Positions 13,358 to 26,942 of a stretch of DNA of 64,000 nucleotides are shown piece by piece. Within the stretch, counting starts at the first letter, position 1; each line of letters begins with the position of its first letter. The notes under the pieces are model-generated. The model had not been told where the DNA came from, did no database searches, and saw only the letters and a program-made list of their open reading frames with translations. Source of the DNA: Galbula dea (lineage: Eukaryota; Chordata; Aves; Piciformes; Galbulidae). A program made the position numbers and the translations under genes. The stretch is taken from assembly GCA_013399015.1 (NCBI GenBank), contig VWZX01004886.1, positions 589,362 through 653,361 on the forward strand. Reading direction: 5' to 3'.

Positions 13358-15295
13358 CCAGTCCTGCAGGACCAAGCTGTCTCCAAAGCAGGCTCTGGTT
13401 GGCACAAGGACACTTCTCCACCCTCAGTGGGACAAAACCTTTAGCTTTTTCAGCAACAGGGACAACTTCTGCAACTGGTTCTGTGTTTTCTGAGACACAA
13501 GTCTGCAGCACATATAAAATGGGAACAATAGGGCCCTCCCAAAATAGACTGGATTTCATAACACACCAAATACTGAGCTATTGTCAAAGAGAGCTATTGT
13601 ATAGGGCCATGGCAGAACATTTGGCTCCAATACTGGGCAGTGAGGGCCATGCCTCTTGCATTAGACAAAATGCTATGGCATCAGTTTTCACTCTGGGCTC
13701 CTGTTTACTCGGCAGATAATAGCAGATAATTCCTCCAGCCATTCTGACAGCCTCAGCTGACCAACACATCCAAGGGCAGGTTTTGATCCCAATGAAGAGA
13801 TTTCCTCTTTATTTTGAGCTGTCAAATCTCTGTTAGCAATGTGAGGGGAAAATGAAGCCATAAATAAAGGCATGGGCTCAGGGGAAGCATTTTCAATACT
13901 GAGGAACTTAAAACCATATAAAGTTGAAAAGAAGTTGGCTTTGAATCCCTTGTTTTGGTGAAGGAACCTCTACTAATAGCTTCAGTTCAGCTTCTACAAC
14001 TTAGATTAGCATTCTTGAGATAGGTGGTCATAAGACAAACAGCTATTCCCTCCTAGACAACCTAGCTGCTTTGAATTCAGCCTGGCAGGAAGGCACACTT
14101 GGAGGAAGTGCATCCCTTTTAAGGGAAGCCTGCTGAAATGAGATGAGCTCTGAGCAAGAGGTGAATGTGGCTGTACACAAACCCCATGGCTTCCACTAGC
14201 AAAAGACAGAAGCCTGGAATGACTTCCAAAGCCAGCTGAAGTCCATCAAAAGACTCACTGACCACTGATTTTAGTGACTTGGGGATTAACTCCTCTGGTT
14301 GCAAATGACCAGAAGCAAAAGCACATCATTTTACCTCCCCAATAATCCTAAACCTTGCAACAACTTAACAAAACAAATCCAAGTCTCCAGGATCTCTTTC
14401 CTTCTGGCTCTTCCTGGTCCATAAAGTGGATTATTCTATTGCTGTTCTTGTTTGTGGCAGGTACTTTCTGGAAGTGAAATAGTTACCAAACTGTTGAAAC
14501 TATTGTGTGCAGGGAGGATCAAACCAGCACTTTTGTTCATCAATTCAGATTAAAAATTTAATTTCATGGTACAATGAACCCATACAGAGTTATGTCTATT
14601 AAGGTCACCTATTTCTTGTACTTCAGCTTACTTTAGGTATTGATGACTGCAAAACTCTTCAGGAGATAAGAATCACAGCTTCAGACTTCTCAGCTCTCAC
14701 AGTTTTAACGTTAGGCACCATATTCTTGACTCTCAAATACCTTGGACTTTATGTTTGGGAGGGAGGGGGGGGGAAAAAATGAAACTCACTCTCTTTCTCT
14801 TTCAGTTGCTGCCTGGAATTTTTAAATAAGGGAGATCTGGCTTTAATTGAGGCTTTCATTGTTTGAAAACGAGCTACAAGTATTTCTGAACTAAAATATT
14901 TGCATAGTTTCTTGCTCACTCTGCTAAATCCTGGGACCTGTTGCATGTCTTACTGAGCTGTTCCTTCTAGAGAACACAATTACTATCCTGTTGCTGTAAG
15001 AGAAAAGATTTGAAGAAAGGTCTTCTGAATACATATTTAACATCTAAATGTTTTCCTTGCTGTCTTTGGGCCAAGTCCTTATTCGATTGTTCCTCAAACA
15101 AAACTCCCATTCATGTCAGAGCAAGGCAGCCTTTCATCAGCTCAGGAATTTAGCAAATTTGTGGTTAGTGCATCCAGAAATTGGTAGCATTTAACTGATC
15201 AAATAAAATCATTTTTTAAAGGGGATTTTCACCACTGAAACAAAGATGTGTGGCTATTTGGAAACACTTCAGAATAAACTCATTGGTTTAGCAAA
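13358..15295. other. Non-coding stretch, no gene seen
   Basis: No coding signal. Open frames reach 133 codons at most, and the longest ones are partly shadows of the CR1 tail. A G-rich run lies at 14757-14773. The rest is ordinary AT-rich unique DNA. Confidence 0.7.
14757..14773 (+). other. G-quadruplex motif
   Basis: GGGAGGG, one A, then nine G: four or more G-triplets with one-base loops, a very compact quadruplex-forming pattern. A-tracts follow on the right. No gene or promoter is evident nearby. Confidence 0.6.
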
Positions 15296-15486
15296 CCCTT
15301 TCCCTTTCCCCTTTTCCCTTTCATTTCCCTTTTCCTTTCCCCTTTTCCCTTTCCACTCTCCTTTGCCTTTTCCTTTCCCCTTTTCCCTTTCCTTTCCCCT
15401 ATTCCTTTCCCCTTTTCCCTTTCCATTCTCCTTTCCCTTTTCCTTTCCCCTTTTCTCTTTCCCTTTCCTTTCCTTCCCTTCCCCTG
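15296..15486. repeat. Polypyrimidine C/T satellite-like tract
   Basis: Nearly 190 bases of almost pure C and T on the plus strand, built from variants of CCTTTTCCCTTTCC. A longer period is also visible: segments ending CCACTCTCC and CCATTCTCC recur about 70 bases apart, each followed by the same TTTTCCTTTCCCC phrase. The frames open here on both strands (Pro/Phe/Ser-rich on plus, Lys/Gly/Glu-rich on minus) come from the repeat composition. Long pyrimidine tracts with mirror symmetry can form intramolecular triplex DNA and often vary in length. Confidence 0.92.
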
Positions 15487-16582
15487 GCTCTTGGTGCTGA
15501 CTCCTGGGTGGTGTCAAAACACATTCCCTGGGAGGAGCAGCATTGTCCCAGGGATCTGTGACCCAGGAGGTGATTTTAGCTAGAGCTTCCCAGACTCACA
15601 AAGGACCTTGCAGAACAGGTCCTTGTAATGTCCTGAGAGTGAAATGAATCAAGCACAAGACAATGTGTTTTTGGAGGCAGATGTTTACTATCACCTTTGC
15701 TTTGAGCCATGCAGAGTGTGGAGCATCTTACATCACCTGCCTGTGAATTTGTCTGTAACTCCTGATTTCATTTGGATACCCAGGACCAGAGGTCAGTCTG
15801 TTTGGGCACAGTTTGCTCAACAACTCAATGCTCTTTCATTCTCCTTGTTATGCTCTAGGTGTGAACAAATACTTGATTATTTTTCCCAATCATTTTCCAT
15901 GGGCTGGCACTGAAAGGATCAGTCTGGGATTCTCCACTCCCTGGACTTCACACCTCCCCTCCCCAGCTTTTTTGGAGCTCAGCATGGCACGTGTCCTTTC
16001 ACAGTTCTTTCTCCCCTCATCCTCCACACGCTCTCAGAGACAGCTGTTAACAGTACAAAGGTTGCACCCAGCAGCCTGCAACTAGCAGAGGATGAACTTC
16101 ATCAGGCCAAATGCAATTCAGATGCTTAACTTTCCAGCACCAAACAAACAAAGAGGCACCAGGGCTCAGGTTTTTCCCCATCACACAGTACCATTGCTCT
16201 TCTTTCACTGCACAGGACATCAAATTCTCCCTTGGTCTTTCTCTTGTTTGTAATAAGTTTACAGTCAAAAATGTTGAGTTGTATTTAGCTGCAGGCAGTT
16301 CCTTGAAACCAAGGAGAAAGAAAAGGTTTACATGAGTAGACAGAAGCACCTTAGTTGCTTAGCAGCAACTGGAGCAGAGAGAGCAAGTAACAGACAGGAC
16401 AGGACTGGTCCAGTCAGGGTTATCTTCAGTTACCAGGCTCTGAGACACTGGAACTTTTATCTATGGGAGAGTCAGCATCTCCCAGCTGAGCTGGTCAGGT
16501 AGCTGCAATGGAAACAGAAAGGGAGAATAACCTAAGTCAAAGCCCACTTTGAATAGTGACCTGAGGTTGCAAATTGACAATA
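15487..16582. other. Non-coding stretch, no gene seen
   Basis: No repeats or CpG clustering are visible. Open frames do not exceed 100 codons, and none is recognisable. Confidence 0.7.
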
Positions 16583-16802
16583 ACAGAATCACAGAATCAT
16601 TCAGGTTGGAAGAGACCTCTAAGATCATCAAGTCCAACCATCAACCTATCACCATCATGCCACCAAACCATGGCCCTAAGGACCACATCTAAATGTTTCC
16701 TGAACCTCTCCAGGGATGGTGACTCCACCACTGCCCTGGGAAGCCTGGGCCAATGCCTGATAACTCTTGCAGGGAAGAAATTTTTCCTGATATCCAATCT
16801 AT
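16583..16802 (-). mobile_element. CR1 LINE fragment, 5'-truncated
   Basis: Minus-strand CR1 with a clean 3' terminus (AGAATCACAGAATCATTCAG) and the ATCAACCTATCACCATCATG and CCAGGGATGGTGACTCCACC blocks. Minus-strand translation reads DIRKNFFPARV, HWPRLPRAVVESPSLERF and HLDVVLRAM, the C-terminal end of the CR1 ORF2-derived reading frame. The 5' truncation lies near the ATCCAATCT segment. The subfamily is the same as the 26.5 and 31.0 kb copies. Confidence 0.95.
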
Positions 16803-19800
16803 CAACCAGTATAATGGAAAAGAGAATGCACTTTAGCTTGTTGTTTGAGAACTGGCTAAATAAATAAACACTTGACTGTCTAGAAAATATTTAACTTCTA
16901 CTGCAAGGCAAACAACAGGTAACATTTTAGATGGACTTGGATGAGATTTAAAACATACCTTCTCTTTGAAATGCAGTGCTGGAATCCTATGTGTGTGTGT
17001 GCATGTACATATGTGTCTTGTATTGTTTAGTTATGGCAGGAGAGGAAATCTGAAGCAGACCTCTGCAAGGTTGTGGAGCTGGTGGACCTGCATTTTCTCT
17101 TGTAAATCAGAAATGACTCCCCTGAAATGACATCCTCAGACCTAGCAGTGTTAATCTCCATCTCTAATTGCTGTCATTCCACCCTGTCTGGGATTCAGTG
17201 CTCCAAAGCAGGGTAAATCCTCTGACCCTGTGCACCTCCAGACTCCCCTCCCTCTACATAGGCCAGGGACCCATCCTGTGACCAGATACAACCAGCAAAC
17301 CTGATTCTGTGCAGAAACATATGCTCCTTGCATATCTAATCTGTGACAGCATATGTGTCTTTTCTCCACTGGCCTCAGGAACTGGACTGTGTTTGTGCCA
17401 TGCACAGCACCAGTAGGTATTTTGTTCAAGAATGCCTCTGAAAGAGATCTCTTGTCTACACACTGGGGAGATATTTTCCCTGCTGAACCCAAGCAATCTC
17501 CATACTCCTCTTCCTGACCAAAAGGGAATCTACAAAGATAGCATTTTCAAGCAGCTGGAATGACTCATGAGAAGGAGATGGAGCCCTGTTGTCTCGACAT
17601 GGGCAGCTATTAATGGTCCTCCCCTGTAGCTGGCCCTGGCTTCAGTAACGCGATTCTCCACGCTGCTATATATCAAGCTCATCATGTGAATGGGTAACCC
17701 AAGGATGAGTTCATGCAGGGATGCCAAAAGGAATAAACAAAATACCCCAAAAAGGTACAAACTGCCTGGGGTTTGCCACAAGGATGAATTCATCTGCCTG
17801 TGGGAGAAATGGGAACTTTGAGTGTACTGCAGGCAGGTGAACTGGAGGAAAAGGACAACAAGCAGTGACGTGGTCAAGAAGGACATGAGACACCAATGGG
17901 AGAGAGCTTTTTTTAAGGGAGTTTGGAAAAAAGAAACTGTGGGGGTAAATCCCACAGGGAACATCCTCCTCATTCCTCAGGAGGAGGACTGGGAAGAATC
18001 TGGCAGTGCCTTCATCTCCCTGCCATCTCTCTGTGCAGGACCAGCACAGGCTGCTTGAAGAAGATGTGGTGGTTTGTGGTCTGTAAAGTGTTAGTAGGTA
18101 ATGGAAGTGGGAGAGGAAAACAGGACAGACTGGAATCTAATGTTCTCTGGTGGTTTCAAGCTGCTGTAATGGTCTTTTAGGATGGATCAGATAATAGAAA
18201 AGAAAACACAGAACTAGGTCTGGTGTGTGCTGGACACGGCTTGACCCTCAGTAGCCTAAATTCCAACTGTCTCCTAATTAGTGTGCCATACCTGTTCTGA
18301 TTAAATTCCAGTTGCTGCTCTGGAAGAGAGGAAGAAGTAATCATGGTCATGAGGGAGTGTTCAAAGGAAGGTGCCAAGGAAAAGCCTCTGTTTCAGGCAG
18401 CCAGACTGCTCCTCAGATGCAAGCTCTGGCTCATAGCAGAAGCCCAGCTATCACAGCTTTACAAACCAGGGCTTGGGGTGTTCCTGCTCAGAGCACTGAT
18501 GTGAAGCCAAGTTCTGTGGCTCTTCATCTCCTGTTGAATAAGCCAGGTTAGAGCTCCACAGGTACATCTCAGTGTTGCTGCAGATTACCCCGGTGCAACA
18601 TTAGCATTAGAGCTGCACTCCTCAGTCTTCCTACCTCTGCAGTGGGTCAGAGGGAGAGCAGATCATATTCTCTATCTCCCAGATCATGTCCTTTAACTAC
18701 ACCCACCCCTCAGCCCCTCACTCCTGGAACATTTGTCTGCTGATACTTCCCACCATCCAGTGGCTATTGCAGGGTAGAATGAAGAGTGCAAGGCACTGGC
18801 AAACAAAGGCAGCAGAGAGCTCTGGGAACTTGCTTTGCCATTTGATCTGGGTGCTGTTTGCTGGAAATACAGAGCAGTATCTCTAAGATCTAAAAACTAC
18901 CTTGAAGAATAAAACCCAATAAGTTCCCTGCCATCCATCCCAATGTTATTAAATAGAGAGGCTGTATAACATGGCCAGCAATGGCTAAGAGAGGAGCTAG
19001 GTTTTGCAGAGAAATAAGTTAGCCTGAACTATACCTTTGCCTCCTGTTCATCACCTGCATTGCTTTCAGCCCAATCTATCTAGGACTACAATGGATTTAC
19101 AGCAGGGATTAATTTAGGTCCCATCTCACAGAGTTCTCACTCCCTAAAGCTGCTTCATTTTCCCTGGAGTTTTGAATTCATAAGCTGTTCTCCCTTGGTG
19201 TTTGGAACATAGGTATGGAGAGCCAGTGGAGCTAAGAGAAACTATACATATAACCTGGATCTAATCACAGCAGTTTGACATCTTATCTTAGTAATAAATC
19301 TCTCCTGTATTGTCTCCTGAAGTCAGAGGAGAAAGCAACTGTAACAAAGAATACAGAAATTAAACCAAGCAGGACCAACCTCCCTTTCCTCAGTGTTCCC
19401 ACACACAGACATCACCCCAGCCAGCTGAGACAGTAAAATATGTCTCTATCTACATACAGTCTTCTATCATCACACAGTGAAGGAAAAGATGGCACCAAAG
19501 AGCAATTCATCCCCCAGCCCTTGGGCAGTCCTACTAGGACAGGATAAATCATCCTCCAGAAGTGCTCATATCTCTCCACTGAGCAGACTGTTCACCACTG
19601 AACTGGTGGGTAACTAAGATAGGGTCCAGGGCTATTAGCTAGACCTCTCTGAGATTTATCCCACTCTGTCTAACACTGTCAGGTTGCCCACTGGCACCAC
19701 TGCCTGAAGCTTCACCCTCTTCAGCAGCTTTACATCTGCTAAATGTTTAGTGGCTAGTTAGTTAGAGAGAAAGAAAGAAGTGAAGGGGCATCAGTCTTCA

Positions 19801-22800
19801 TGGATAAAGGTAGCAGCAGGTGATACCTGCCCTCCTGCTGCAGGAGGCTGTGATGGTTTTATCAGACTGAGTATTTCAACCCTCACTCCCCTCATGCAGA
19901 AATAACACTGCAGGACAAGGAAGAATAAGACTTTATGGCACAGGATGGGTTAAGCATGAATGCTGGACAATGACCCTGGAAATAGCAAGTATTTGGTTGT
20001 TCTGTCAGGAACTAGCCAAGCCTGAAGCCAAACATGTTAGGATGCCAGTCAAAGGAGAGATGATTTTTGTTAGTGCTCAAGTGGGTAGTGAGGTCCTGCA
20101 ATCTGCTTCAGAAACAGAGCTGCTTAGGGAGAGAACATCACAGCCTCAGGACACAATTAACACAGAGCCTTCCACCTGCTCTCCCATGCCTGCAGTAGGG
20201 ATCATTAGCAAACCAGTACCTGAGCTTCACAAGGTGCAGGTTGGCTTGGAAGCCAAAAAAAAAAGGATTAAACCAGGTAACTGAAGATCTGGTGTCAGAT
20301 GCCCTGCAGGCTGGGAAAAAAAAGGACCAGATTCCATCCAGAGGTAGCATTCCATACCTAAGCTAGGACATAAAGAGGTTCTGCTTTGACATGTGCTATT
20401 TCAGAGGCTACAGCCCTCCTCCAGATAGCAGGAGATCCAGGTCCAATCCTGTCCTTCACATCAGGGTTTCCCAAGAAATATTTCATCACCTCTGATTTCA
20501 GGGAGAGAATCCAGTAAAGGCTCCTGGAATCTGGAGGAAAGCTGAAGGGTACAAGGGCTGGCTTGGGTCATATTTGGTGTTATTTTTCCCCTTTCTTCAT
20601 TCAGGAGCTGGAAAGAAGAGATTTGGGTTTCTTGCTGCTGCATGAGCAGGCTGGGACACAGATCCCTGACCTTGCAGAGCTCTTCCAAAGGAGCTGTGCA
20701 GAGAACATCTGAAGGACTAACTTATAAAGCAAACTGGAGCAATCAATAGAGGGAAATGATGAAGACCTGAGCACAGCAAATGGTGTTGACAGGACTAGGA
20801 AGGAGGGATTATTTTTTAAGGTTATCAAAAGAAACACTAATGCCAGAACCCAAGGCAGCTTCCAGCAGCAGAAGTGGGACAGAAACAACCAATACCATGG
20901 CAAACAAGACATGAATGAATCAGCATCCACTACTGATCCTTGGTCTCAGATTTTATATGCTTAGGCAGGTATTAGAAGTGTCTGCAGGCTTTTCAGTTCA
21001 ACAGACACTGCTGTGCCTAAAAATCATCTCTGTGACTCTCTCCTCATGAGGAATGGCAGGAGGAGCAGATCCTCCTTCCTTGCTGAGCAAGGTTCAGCTT
21101 CTCTTAGACAACAAAATAACAAAGGTCAGAACTTTGATCAGCCTCCTCTCACCCAGCCTTAAAGAGGCTAATGAAAGGTCCCTAGAGCTTCACCTTGACC
21201 TTGGCTTGTCCTCCATGTTCTTTAATTACAGGTAATTATTTTCTACCCTTTGGGTTACACTGAAGCTTGTGAAGGAACCATCTAAGGAAGGAAAGGATTT
21301 CTGGCTTGATTAATGAAGATAGCCAGACTGATTCATAACACCATAGAACTTCCTCCTACATGTTGTTTGGATTTTATTCCTCACTTATGTCCTTCTGTTG
21401 CTGTTAGGCATGAAAATTTAAATTAGGAGATTTATCTAAAGCCTGTGATAAATTCTGGTGCCTTGACTTCAGTACAGTGATGCTGTACCTTAGTATCTCC
21501 TTGCAGCTAAGTCATTTGGAGTGTTCTGAGGAAAAGGTAATAATAAGAAATATTAGCTGTTTGGCCATGAAATTTTGAGAAGAAAACCAGCCATTTGTCA
21601 TTGTTTCAAAACCTATAGTTCAGAGAACAGAACAAACCCCTGTTAAACATCTCCCCTTTTTTCCCTTCTTATCTCCTGTTGATACTGTTTCACCAGTGGA
21701 AAAAGGGAGAAGGACTCAGAATATTTCATGAGCTTCCTCTTGAAATATCCATCTGAATACCTTTGGTTTTCCCTCTTTTTTTCTTTGAAAGGAAGAGAGC
21801 AAAAAACCTGTGGAAAGATAAGATGTTCAACATGATTTTTGTTTTCTGAAAGCAAACAATGCTCAAAGGTTCCCAGTGTTTCCTCCTGAACCTTGTCCCT
21901 TCTGCCCTGTGGACAGCCAGCAGGAAATGATTTTTGTCTGTGGCATAGGAAAGACTGTAAAGCCTAGATGCATTTTTCAAACAACAAATAACACTTCCAT
22001 GGGCTTCTTTAGGCAAGGGAAGGAATAAGAGAAAGAACATAAGTTTCTCTGAAGGTTAGAAAACAGATAGCTAGTCCTGAGGTTCTGCTTGTGTGTTACC
22101 TCTCTGTGCATCTATCTGTTGTGTATACTGAATTATCTTGACCTTTGGGGCATTCTGGATGCTGATTATCCAGCAGTTCCACTCCTCCTGTGGTTACAGC
22201 CTCCTCAGCTTGTGGGAAAGGGCTGGGACAGGCAGGCAGGCAAAGTGCAGCATGATGAAAAGGTCAGAGCAGCACAGCACACAACTGGACTTCAGAGGCT
22301 ACATCAGGCATTGCATTTGGGCAGCTCATCTTCAGAGAAGAGACTGGAATGAGGTCAGAAATCAGCACCCTGCTTGCCAGGCTGGGGGAAGGACTGATGT
22401 AGGACACCAAAAATCCAGGATATGCTGTGCTTCTGAAATCTTTTGGAGCTTTGATCACAACAGCAGAGAAGCTGATTTGTTCCCCTGGTCTAGGCTGGAG
22501 ATGTGATTTATGTACTAAAATGAGAGGCAAAAGCAAGCAATTTCTCCTAGGTGTGCTAGAGAATATCAATTTCCCTCTCTCAGGAAAAGGAGGAAAAATA
22601 AAGCTCAGGGCAGGCTTAACTAGCTACAGCAAGGTTCAGGGTGGCATGTCCCAACAGGATGGATGTTTTGCCACAGATGATAAAAATATTACTGTAATAC
22701 AAACACAAGTTGCTCCACAGTTGGGAAATAAGAAAACACAGCTCCTGTGCCCCTCTGCAAGCTGTGTTCAGGAGAGTGGGAGATGGCAAGACACTACATC

Positions 22801-25800
22801 AGGCAGAAGAAGGAAGCAGCATCACAAACCAGCTCATAACTTAGCCATGCACAACTTCCAAGGCATAGCAGGAAACAGAGACTAATGTAGTTATGTGGCC
22901 ACTGGTAAGAAGTCTAATGCATCAGCTGTGTCTTCTGGCTGGAAAGATCCATGGAGGAAACCTGACAACAGGGCTGGAAAACACTGCTAGCACTCAAACT
23001 CATGTCTATTATGTGGCTATGTTCCATGTAATACTCCTGCCTTTCTCATCCTCTGCTCCTCATTGCAGATACCTTGCCCTCACCACAGCTGCCTCCTCTT
23101 CATTCTCTTACCTTTTGTTTGCAAAGCATCTCACTTCTGCCCTGGTTCCCCTCTCCTTATCTGCCTAGCAATGGCACAGGCAGGTCTGGGAAACCACCCT
23201 GTTTGTTGAATCCTCCCTTCAGCACTTCTGTCCCCAAGCAGGAGCACTGTGACTGTCTGGGGGAACACTCCTGATCTGCTTCAGTGCAAATGCAGCCAGG
23301 ATGGCAGAAAATCATCACTTACTGCCAAACCCAATCATCAACAGCCATTGGAAGGTAACAAGCACCTTGGGATCTTGGGAAGCTCATGTGTTAAATACTG
23401 AACCTGCCTCCACAGCCACACATCCACCCACAGACATCACATCCTCAGAGAAGGAGCTGTCTATTACTTTGTGTCCTCCAAGGGCTTTGAACTTGCTTTC
23501 ATCCAAGATGCTGATCCTGAACACCATGTATAACCATACCCTAACAACATGCACCAGGCCTTTCCCCTCTCAAAGAAAAATAAATTAAAAGAAAAGAAAG
23601 AGAAGTGAAAAGTATAAAGGGGATTTGATGGGATTTGAGTGCCAAACTCCAACAGACTCTTCTGAAAATCCCAGCTTAAAGCAATAGGCTTGTGTTCTTG
23701 CATTGCTCTCTCCTGATGTCAGCAGTAATGGCTGCTGAATTAGGTTAGACATCTTGCATATTGCTCCAGGTTTGGGGTTTTTTTGTTGTTCATTTGTTTT
23801 CTGCATCTTCTGCTCAAAAATTTAATCAAGGGGAAATTCCTCTGCAAAAGGAAGGAGAAGAGAAAAGGTAATATCAGAAAGAAAAGATTGAGTTTTCATC
23901 CCATTGAAAGCCACAGCTGATAATTGAAGAGGAAAGCTGTTTGAAAGGAAGAATCTAGTTGAAAAATTGTGTTCCTGTGTTCCCAGTTATCTACTGCATA
24001 TTTCAGAAAGAGATTCAAGTGCAGGGCTCTGGCAAAGTCCTTGCTTAAAATTCAGCACAGGCTTAAAGGCCATTGACTCCAATGAGACTTTTCTGTTTGC
24101 TAAAACTTAAGCCTGAGCTGTGCTCAGAAGAGTTGAAATCAAGTGTAGAGCTAAGCCTCTGCTGAAGTGTTTTTCCTGGTCAGTGCATTTCCTGCTTAAC
24201 CCAGCACAGCAGAAGGCTGAGGGAAGACAGTAAATGTGCTGAGAGACCAGAATTTTCCCCTGCAAAAATATTTAGAGACCTCCTCAAATGTTGAGGTCAA
24301 ATGAGCACTTGGCCAACCCAAGAAAGGACTATGAGCTGTACTCTGAATTTCATCTGAATGAGACAGCCAGGATCTGAAAAGCCCCTGCTTTGCCTGGAGG
24401 ACCTGATTCATCATGATGTGTCCATCTCACCCTTTGCCCATCACTGCAGCATCTGGGCTGCTGCCACATCTATTTTTCACTTCTGGACTGCAAGCAGGAT
24501 GACAATAAATTGTGCCATGAAACCACACCAGAGGCTTTGAGTTTGCTTTGTCAGGCTTTGATGCAAAGGAGGAGATTCCAGAAAACCAGCAAGGAATTTC
24601 CCTGTGGGATTGTTTGTTCTTTACTCCACGTTGAAAGACTCAAGACCTCAGGGGGAAGTCCACAATCCAGCAGTTAAACCACAAAACTGGCCATCAACTC
24701 AGCCCTAACCTTGACCTTCCTGAATTACCCTTTTGTGACCTCAAAAAAACCACCTCCAGTTAGACTTTGCAAGCTCCATTTGACCCCCAAATCCCTACTC
24801 ACTGAGGACTTGACACTCAAAGTGCCAACTCAGCATCAGAGTTGTCCAGGTGGGCTGGAAGGGTGCTCCCAGCACTCATCTACCTGGAGATGCAGACCTT
24901 TTGTATTGTGCAACACCCTGCATGCTCAAAAAGGCAGAGAGGGGTCCAAATAATATACCAAGTGAGTGTGTTATTAGTGCTGTCAATTTAGCCAAGAATG
25001 TTATGGCATGTGTGTCACTAAGAGAGACAGAAGCTATTATTGAAATGAGATTAGAATCATTTTGAAACATCAACAGTGGCATTCTAGTTGGTAACAGTTC
25101 CAGCTCAGCTAGATGACATTGATGCTATACAATCAACAATGCCACTGGGAATAGGATATGGAACAGAAGACTAGATTGTTTTACTCTATATTGATTTTCC
25201 CTTAGTAGTTTTTGATTAACTGTCAAATCAATTAGCTTTCCCCACCCAAGCATCATCTCACATGGCTGGGGTTTTTTTGGTGGCCCCCTCACAAACTCCC
25301 CTGTTCAGTACCAAACAGACAAGACATGCCTGGACTCAAGTGCTCCAAAGCAGAGGTCTTCCAGGCAGAGATAAGTCTCCACAGATAGCCTGCTTCTCCT
25401 CAGAACACTGGAGTCTAGCCATGTTTTTATTGAATCAGGTTCTGAAGCTGTCTAAGGCACTAAGAGATAATGTCCTTTGAAAATAAAATGTGTGGCATTT
25501 TCACAATGACATAATGTTCTTTCAGCTCAGGAGAGACAGTGTGTGCAGAAGGTTTTGACCAGCTTGGCCTTCCCATCCTGGAAAGGGAACAGCTCTCTCT
25601 CTCTCTCCCTATCTAATCAATCTATCTAATCCATTCCCCCTGATTTCACAGACCCTATACCACCAACCACCTTGCTAGTTTTATGACCTTTATCCCACAA
25701 CAGCCCTAGAGAAGCTGTAGGAAAATGATATTATGAGAGATGTGGCATTGAGGGGAATCAATAAGAGACCAAGGAACTTACCCAAAGTTACAGGCAATCC

Positions 25801-26365
25801 CAAAACCCAACCAGATTACTGTGGGCTTCCTCATGACAAGGCTCCACTTTCTTCCTGACCATCTCAGTCTGGGTGAAGGGACACATGCAGCATGGCAAAG
25901 AAGGTTTCAACCTGCAAAACAAGATGCTGAGAACTCCTTCAGCTCCCATAAATGCAACACATCTGTGTAGTAGTGACTGGTAGGAGAGAGTCAGCAAGCT
26001 CAGATCCAGACTGAACCTAGATCTGAACTTTTCTGAGGTTCAGGAACTTTCTAGACCTTGTCTTTTGCTGCACTCTTTAGTCACTAACCTCCATCTCTCT
26101 TCTACAGCTTCTCTTTGTTTTTCTAATTCAAATTATGTTCATTGTAGTCATAAAAAATCTCCCAGGGATGTTGCAGTATCTGCTCTGTCTACCAGGACTG
26201 ATAAACTGCACAATATATATTACTGTTTGCACTGCACCAAGGCTTGTAAAGCCCAGCTGGGACCAGGTGCCTTTTATGTCAGTTTGTACAGATGTGCACC
26301 AGAAGCCAGCTCCAGCTGTGAAGTCCTGGCAGGCTGAAAGGGGATGGCAAGGCAAGGCAGGGAAA
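16803..26365. other. Non-coding stretch of about 9.5 kb, no gene seen
   Basis: This is the longest interval without a recognisable CR1 copy. Open frames reach 152 codons (22427-22885, plus) and 147 codons (17530-17973, minus), but they compete with other frames and show no domain. A short TG/CA run lies at 16990-17019. I see no CpG island, RNA gene or tandem array. Confidence 0.65.
16990..17019. repeat. Short TG microsatellite
   Basis: About six TG units followed by an imperfect GCATGTACATATGTGT extension of alternating purine and pyrimidine bases. Confidence 0.8.
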
Positions 26366-26425
26366 GCTCAAAGTCACACAGCAGGTAAGTGTCTGGGACA
26401 GATCCTAAGTGTCTTAGTTCCCATT
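26366..26425 (-). repeat. Probable MIR-type SINE core remnant
   Basis: CTCAAAGTCACACAGCAGGT followed by AAGTG matches the reverse complement of the MIR core (CCCAAGGTCACACAGCTAGT then AAGTG) at most positions, which is better than the other candidates in the window. The right part is diverged. It would be an ancient amniote SINE fossil. Confidence 0.45.
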
Positions 26426-26510
26426 CCTGTGCCTTAGCCTTTCAATCCCACTCTTTCTTCAGAGGCTGTTGTGATGGATGCCTTTGGACAACACACAACT
26501 AACAAACACA

Positions 26511-26942
26511 GAGTCACAGAATCATGAAGGTTGAGAGAGACCTCTAAGGTCATCAACCAGCAACCTAGCACCACCATGCCACTAACCCATGGCCCTGAGG
26601 ACCACATCTAGATGGTTTCTGAACCCCTCCAGGGATGGTGACTCCACCTCTGCCCTGGGAAGCCTGGGCCAATGCCTACCAACTCTTGCAGGGAAGAAAT
26701 TGTGCCTGCCATCCAATCTAAACCTCCCCTGGTGAAACTTGAGGCCACTGCCTCTTGTCCTCTCACTGGTAACCCCAGAAGAAAGACTGACCTTTATCTT
26801 GCTCCAGCCTCCTTCCAGGTAGTTGTAGAGAGAACTAAGGTCTCCCCTGAGCCTCCTCTTCCTCAGCCTAAACACCCCCAGTTCCCTCTGCTGCTCCTCA
26901 TAAGACTTATCCTCCAGAACCTTCCCCAGCCTCACCTCTAAT
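26511..26942 (-). mobile_element. CR1 LINE fragment with ORF2 tail remnant
   Basis: Minus-strand CR1 of about 430 bp. The 3' terminus is AGAGTCACAGAATCATGAAG at the left end. The minus frame at 26935-26582 is open for 117 codons and reads RELGVFRLRKRRLRGDLSSL, YNYLEGGWSK, TRGSGLKFHQGRFRLD, NFFPARV and ESPSLEGF. This is the well-known C-terminal end of CR1 ORF2. Catalytic reverse-transcriptase motifs would lie further upstream in the element and are absent, so it is a dead 5'-truncated copy. It is very similar to the copy at 30971 and is truncated at almost the same point. Confidence 0.96.

Noticed and set aside
15246..15517. Frames in the polypyrimidine tract as repetitive proteins
   Set aside because: Both strands are open purely because of the C/T repeat composition.
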